Positions 60,722 to 64,000 of a DNA stretch of 64,000 nucleotides are shown here, piece after piece. This DNA is from DATARH01 sp963746885 (lineage in GTDB: Bacteria; Pseudomonadota; Alphaproteobacteria; ATCC43930; CGMCC-115725). A program made the position numbers and the translations under genes. Position 1 is the stretch's first letter. The number at the start of each line of letters is the position of its first letter. The stretch spans positions 372,001-436,000 of the forward strand of contig CAVVDM010000004.1 in assembly GCA_963746885.1 (NCBI GenBank), in the 5' to 3' direction. The notes under the pieces were generated by a model, which did no database searches, had not been told where the DNA came from, and saw only the letters and a program-made list of their open reading frames with translations.

Positions 60722-60828
60722 CCGCCTCGCCCGTCAAGCACACGGTTAGGCCGGGCAATTAACCATCCGACAACCATCGCCTGCTTTACTCTGTCCATGG
60801 CCACCCCCTGCCGCGCTGTGCCGCCAGT

Positions 60829-60850
60829 CATCACCGCGATCGCGGTGATG
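60829..60850. promoter_or_regulatory. Perfect 22-base palindrome between recA and membrane genes
   Basis: Half-site CATCACCGCGA followed at once by its reverse complement, with no loop and no T-tract. It lies 108 bases after the recA stop and 35 bases before the GTG at 60886. The lack of a loop fits a dimer operator better than a terminator, but no protein can be assigned. Confidence 0.5.
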
Positions 60851-60885
60851 GCCTCCCGCGGGGCAGCAGCTCCCGGACCCGCGAG

Positions 60886-62394
60886 GTGACCGCGGCCGAG
60901 ACCCGTCGGCTGCCGATCCGTGGCGCCCGGGTCGGGTGGGACCGGCTGCTCCCCTCCGGGGCCTTGATCGTCGCTCTGGCAGTGTTCGGCCGGCTGCTGG
61001 CGACGCCGATGGCGCTCCTCAACGACCCCGACACGTATCTGCACATCGCGGCCGGCCGCTGGATCCTGGCGCATGGGGCACTGCCGGCGCACGACCCCTT
61101 CTCGCACAGCATGGCCGGCGCACCCTGGCTTTCCCCCGAGTGGCTGGCGGAAATCATCCTGGCCGCGGTTTACAATCACGCCGGCTGGAGCGGCGTCGTC
61201 CTGCTGACCGCCGCGAGCATCGCCGCCGCAATGGGCTTGCTGACGCATTTCCTGATGCAAAGGCTGCCGCCGCTGCCTGCCCTGATCGCCGCGGTCGCTG
61301 CCGCCGGCCTTCTCGCGCCGCACTGCCTGGCGCGCCCGCACATCCTGGCATTGCCGCTGCTGGTGCTGTGGTCGGCCCGCCTGCTCGCGGCGCGCGACGC
61401 CGGCCGGCCGCCGCCCTTTCTGCTGCTGCCGGTCATGGTGCTGTGGGCCAATCTGCACGCGAGCAGCCTGTTCGGCGTGGCGCTCGCCGCCTTCCTCGCC
61501 GGCGAGGCGGTGCTGCAGCCCGGGGCGGGGCGCTCGCGCCAGGACGAGGCCAAGCAGTGGGGCGCCTTTCTGCTGGGCGCGGTGGGCGCCGCGCTGTTGA
61601 CCCCGCACGGCGCGGCCGGCTTCGTGCAGCCGTTCCGGTTGATGGCGATGCCGGCGCTGCAATCGAGCTTTATCGAGTGGCTGAGCCCCGACTTCCAGAA
61701 ATTCCCGGCTCTCGAATTGTGGATCCTCGGAGCGCTGTTCATCGGTTTCGCGAGCGGCTGCCGCCTGCCGGCAACGCGGCTCCTGCTGCTCCTTGGCCTT
61801 GTCCACATGACGCTGCAGCATGTGCGCCACGCCGACGTTCTGGCGATCGTCGGGCCGCTCGCCGTGGCAGCCCCGCTCGGCCGCCAGTTGATCGCGCTCG
61901 GAAATGGCCAAAGCCCCTCGCGCCTCGGGCTATGGATAGCCCGCCTGGCGCGGCCGCCCGGCGCTCTGGCGATGGCGTTGGCCCTGGCCGTCGCGCTCGC
62001 CCTCGCCGTCCCGAAGATGTGGCGGCCGATCAGCCCCTCGGACGATCCGGTGACGCCGGCGCAGGCGCTGGCGGCGGCGCAGCGCCTGGGCCTCGCCGGC
62101 CCCGTTTTCAACAGCGAGTCGTTCGGGGGCTACCTGATCTTCCGCGGCGTTCCAACCTTTATCGACGGTCGCGTCGAGATGTACGGCAACGATTTCCTCG
62201 CGCGGGATTTCGCGGCCGAGCACGGTAACAAGGTCGCGCTCACGGACATTCTCGCCCGTTATCACATCATGTGGACGCTGCTTGCGCCGGATGCAGGCGC
62301 CGTCGCGGTGATGGACCAGCTACCCGGATGGCGCCGCGTCTATGCCGACAATCGCGCGGTGATCCACCGCCGCGTCGGATCGCCGGGTCCTTGA
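60886..62394 (+). CDS. Polytopic membrane protein, GT-C-like
   Basis: 502 residues with about ten hydrophobic segments and a soluble C-terminal part of about 90 residues. The loop after the first helix, LLNDPDTYLHIAAGRWILAH, carries an Asp pair next to a Tyr/His and resembles the catalytic loop of GT-C type glycosyltransferases, and SPEWLAEIILAAVY follows. I recognise no specific family. GTG start 60886 is weakly supported. The next gene starts inside its stop codon (TTGA), so the two products probably work together. Confidence 0.68.
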   Translation: MTAAETRRLPIRGARVGWDRLLPSGALIVALAVFGRLLATPMALLNDPDTYLHIAAGRWILAHGALPAHDPFSHSMAGAPWLSPEWLAEIILAAVYNHAGWSGVVLLTAASIAAAMGLLTHFLMQRLPPLPALIAAVAAAGLLAPHCLARPHILALPLLVLWSARLLAARDAGRPPPFLLLPVMVLWANLHASSLFGVALAAFLAGEAVLQPGAGRSRQDEAKQWGAFLLGAVGAALLTPHGAAGFVQPFRLMAMPALQSSFIEWLSPDFQKFPALELWILGALFIGFASGCRLPATRLLLLLGLVHMTLQHVRHADVLAIVGPLAVAAPLGRQLIALGNGQSPSRLGLWIARLARPPGALAMALALAVALALAVPKMWRPISPSDDPVTPAQALAAAQRLGLAGPVFNSESFGGYLIFRGVPTFIDGRVEMYGNDFLARDFAAEHGNKVALTDILARYHIMWTLLAPDAGAVAVMDQLPGWRRVYADNRAVIHRRVGSPGP

Positions 62395-63971
62395 TCGGCG
62401 CCGCGGTGCAGCGCGGCGGGCGTGCTGCCCCGTCGCCGGCCGGTGATGCGGCCGACGCGCTCTATCGCGCGGCTCGATCGGACCGATGGGTCGCGCTGGC
62501 GGTCGGCACGGTGGTGCTGGCGGTGCCGTTTGCCGCCTACACCAGTTTCGTCCTCTATCAGTTTTACACAAAGGGCAGCTTCCTGCTCGATTCCGGGTGG
62601 TTCGCCTTTGTCATGTCGGCGCACGATCTGCGCCTGGCCAATCCGCTGGCGCTGGGTGGCGGCAGTTTCTTCGCCACGCACATCGCGCCCATCTTCCTCG
62701 CAACAGCCCTTCTCAGGCGTGGGCTGCCGGTTTCCGATCCGCAGTTTTTTGCCTTCTTTATGGGGCTGTGCCAGGCGCTGCCCGGGCTTGGCGTGTTCTG
62801 GATCTTGCGCGTCGGCTTCGGTATGCGCAGCCCGCTGGCGACCATGCTCGCCGGCGCCATCGCCATCGCGTTCGCGTTCAACGGCTTGGCACTGGCGATC
62901 GCGCGCTACCCGCATTTCGAGATCCTGGTAGCCGCCAGTATCATCCTGTTTGCGGTAGCGCTGGTGCGGCGACAACTGATCGTCGCGACGATCTGCTTTG
63001 TGGTTGCGCTGGCGACCCGCGAGGATGCCGGCTTTCACCTGTTTGGCATCCTCCTCGTGCTGATTGCAGTCAACCGTCGGCGCGGCCTTGCCTGGCGGGA
63101 ACAGCGCGCCGAACTCACCTTTGCCGTGTCCGCGGCGGCATACAGCGCCGCTGCGCTCGCGCTGCTGCTGGCGATCGCGACGGGTCCCTCGGCGCTGGCG
63201 CGGATTTACATCGGCGAGGTCCCCTTCGCCAGCCTGACCGTCGGCACCGTCATCACGCGTTTGGTCGGCTGGGTGGTCTATCGCGGTTATGTGATCCTGC
63301 CGGCGGCGATCGCTGCGCTGTGGGCGGCGCGGGCGCGTAACCCTTACATTCTCGTCGGTTACGCCGCCTTCGTGCCATGGGGGCTGTTGCAGCTGATCGC
63401 GGCCAGCGACATTGCCGGCACGCTGTCGGGCTATTACGCCTATCCCTACCTGATCGCAAGTTTCTGGCCGCTGGTCGGCGTGCTGCTGAATCGCCGCCGC
63501 GGTGCATCCGGGCCGGCGGCCGCCCCGCTATTGGCATTCTCGGCGATGATCGCCGCCTCGTTTGTTGGCATCAGTCACCAGTACAACCCCGGCGGATTTG
63601 CATTAGTCGGCGGCTTCCTCGATCTGCCCTCACCCTCACGCCAGGCCGCGACGGAGCGAGCGGCGGCACAGCTCGCGGCATCGCTGCCGGCGCTCGGTAC
63701 GGTTGTGGTGGATGGCAGCGTCGCCGCATTGGTGCCGAACGACGTCACGTGGAGTGAGACCCTGGCCGGGCGGCGGTCTGCTCGCCCCGACACCATCGTC
63801 TACTTCACCGCGGGGTATGAAGCCGCCACGGCGCGCCGGCTCGCCGCGACGGTTGGCCTCCACCGGTATTATCGGGTGTGTGGCACCGCGATCCGCCTTG
63901 TCACCGATCGGCCGCCCGCCCCCTCCATGCCGCTCGCCGGGGTGCTGGTCCCGCTCGGCCCGGCGGATTAG
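62391..63971 (+). CDS. Polytopic membrane protein, DUF2079-like
   Basis: 526 residues, about ten to twelve hydrophobic segments. The stretch LLDSGWFAFVMSAHDLRLAN, followed by GGGSFFATHIAPIFLATALL, resembles the N-terminal region of DUF2079 membrane proteins, a GT-C-like group of unknown role. ALATREDAGFHLFGILLVLI also fits. TTG start at 62391 overlaps the previous stop in TTGA. The C-terminal 80 residues are soluble (GTVVVDGSVAALVPNDVTW). Ends 29 bases before the window edge. Confidence 0.66.
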   Translation: MIGAAVQRGGRAAPSPAGDAADALYRAARSDRWVALAVGTVVLAVPFAAYTSFVLYQFYTKGSFLLDSGWFAFVMSAHDLRLANPLALGGGSFFATHIAPIFLATALLRRGLPVSDPQFFAFFMGLCQALPGLGVFWILRVGFGMRSPLATMLAGAIAIAFAFNGLALAIARYPHFEILVAASIILFAVALVRRQLIVATICFVVALATREDAGFHLFGILLVLIAVNRRRGLAWREQRAELTFAVSAAAYSAAALALLLAIATGPSALARIYIGEVPFASLTVGTVITRLVGWVVYRGYVILPAAIAALWAARARNPYILVGYAAFVPWGLLQLIAASDIAGTLSGYYAYPYLIASFWPLVGVLLNRRRGASGPAAAPLLAFSAMIAASFVGISHQYNPGGFALVGGFLDLPSPSRQAATERAAAQLAASLPALGTVVVDGSVAALVPNDVTWSETLAGRRSARPDTIVYFTAGYEAATARRLAATVGLHRYYRVCGTAIRLVTDRPPAPSMPLAGVLVPLGPAD

Positions 63972-64000
63972 GCGCCGCGCCACCGCCCAGCGGCGCCGCC

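Noticed and set aside
1..64000. tRNA, rRNA, CRISPR arrays, insertion sequences or prophage genes
   Set aside because: No cloverleaf, repeat-spacer pattern, transposase or phage structural motif was noticed on either strand.

Overview
The window is a GC-rich stretch of an alphaproteobacterial chromosome, probably from an uncultured, Rhodospirillales-like lineage assembled from noisy reads. Lineage evidence is the near-intact order tsaB-rimI-mucR-fur-(GNAT)-plsC-miaB-phoH-ybeY-corC-lnt-xre-metK-trmB-rimP-nusA-ylxR-infB-rbfA-truB-rpsO-pnp, the direct-repeat LexA box GAAC-N7-GAAC at lexA with a close variant at recA, an Irr-type iron regulator, a MucR/Ros protein and a hopanoid C-3 methylase. I see no tRNA, rRNA, CRISPR array, prophage or insertion sequence.

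Layout. 1-4.5 kb: 5' end of leuS with its DUF3576 lipoprotein partner, then yggS, a DUF389 membrane protein, lexA and an MlaC-like secreted protein. 4.5-9.2 kb: surface polysaccharide genes (wecB and a very large two-catalytic-domain glycosyltransferase). 9.7-15.7 kb: a minus-strand run of amidohydrolase, hpnR, four-rhodanese protein, small protein and amidase. 15.7-21.8 kb: cyclic-nucleotide-gated-type channel, CapD-like dehydratase, small envelope proteins, MFS transporter, phosphoribosyltransferase. 21.8-26.2 kb: luciferase-like oxidoreductase, unknown small protein, nucleoside hydrolase, NIPSNAP protein, sugar-epimerase-like reductase. 26.4-28.9 kb: rubrerythrin / Fe-S protein / DUF3501 operon behind an Irr-type box. 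29.3-33.1 kb: DUF1800-DUF1501-NHL operon. 33.3-36.0 kb: irr, a nitronate-monooxygenase-like protein with a cysteine-rich tail, and a glycerophosphodiesterase. 36.1-59.4 kb: the conserved translation, RNA and envelope cluster, nearly all on the minus strand. 59.6-64 kb: recA and two coupled polytopic membrane proteins.

Regulatory sequence is unusually legible. lexA and recA each carry a LexA-type box inside a promoter. The xre gene upstream of metK has a sigma-70-like promoter whose spacer holds the palindrome GCATACAATCGTATGC, and a 13-of-14-base copy of its core lies upstream of the giant glycosyltransferase. The rubrerythrin operon has a perfect 7-3-7 inverted repeat of the Irr/Fur type, and irr lies 4.3 kb away. 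rimP is preceded by an intrinsic terminator. Tight gene overlaps with GTGA, ATGA or TTGA junctions recur, as do GTG and TTG starts.

Caution: I count 17 single-base frameshifts, 16 of them insertions, in otherwise well-conserved genes including leuS, infB and pnp. Twelve lie between 9.8 and 16.0 kb. I read these as sequencing or assembly errors, give each affected gene as one locus and mark the breakpoints.
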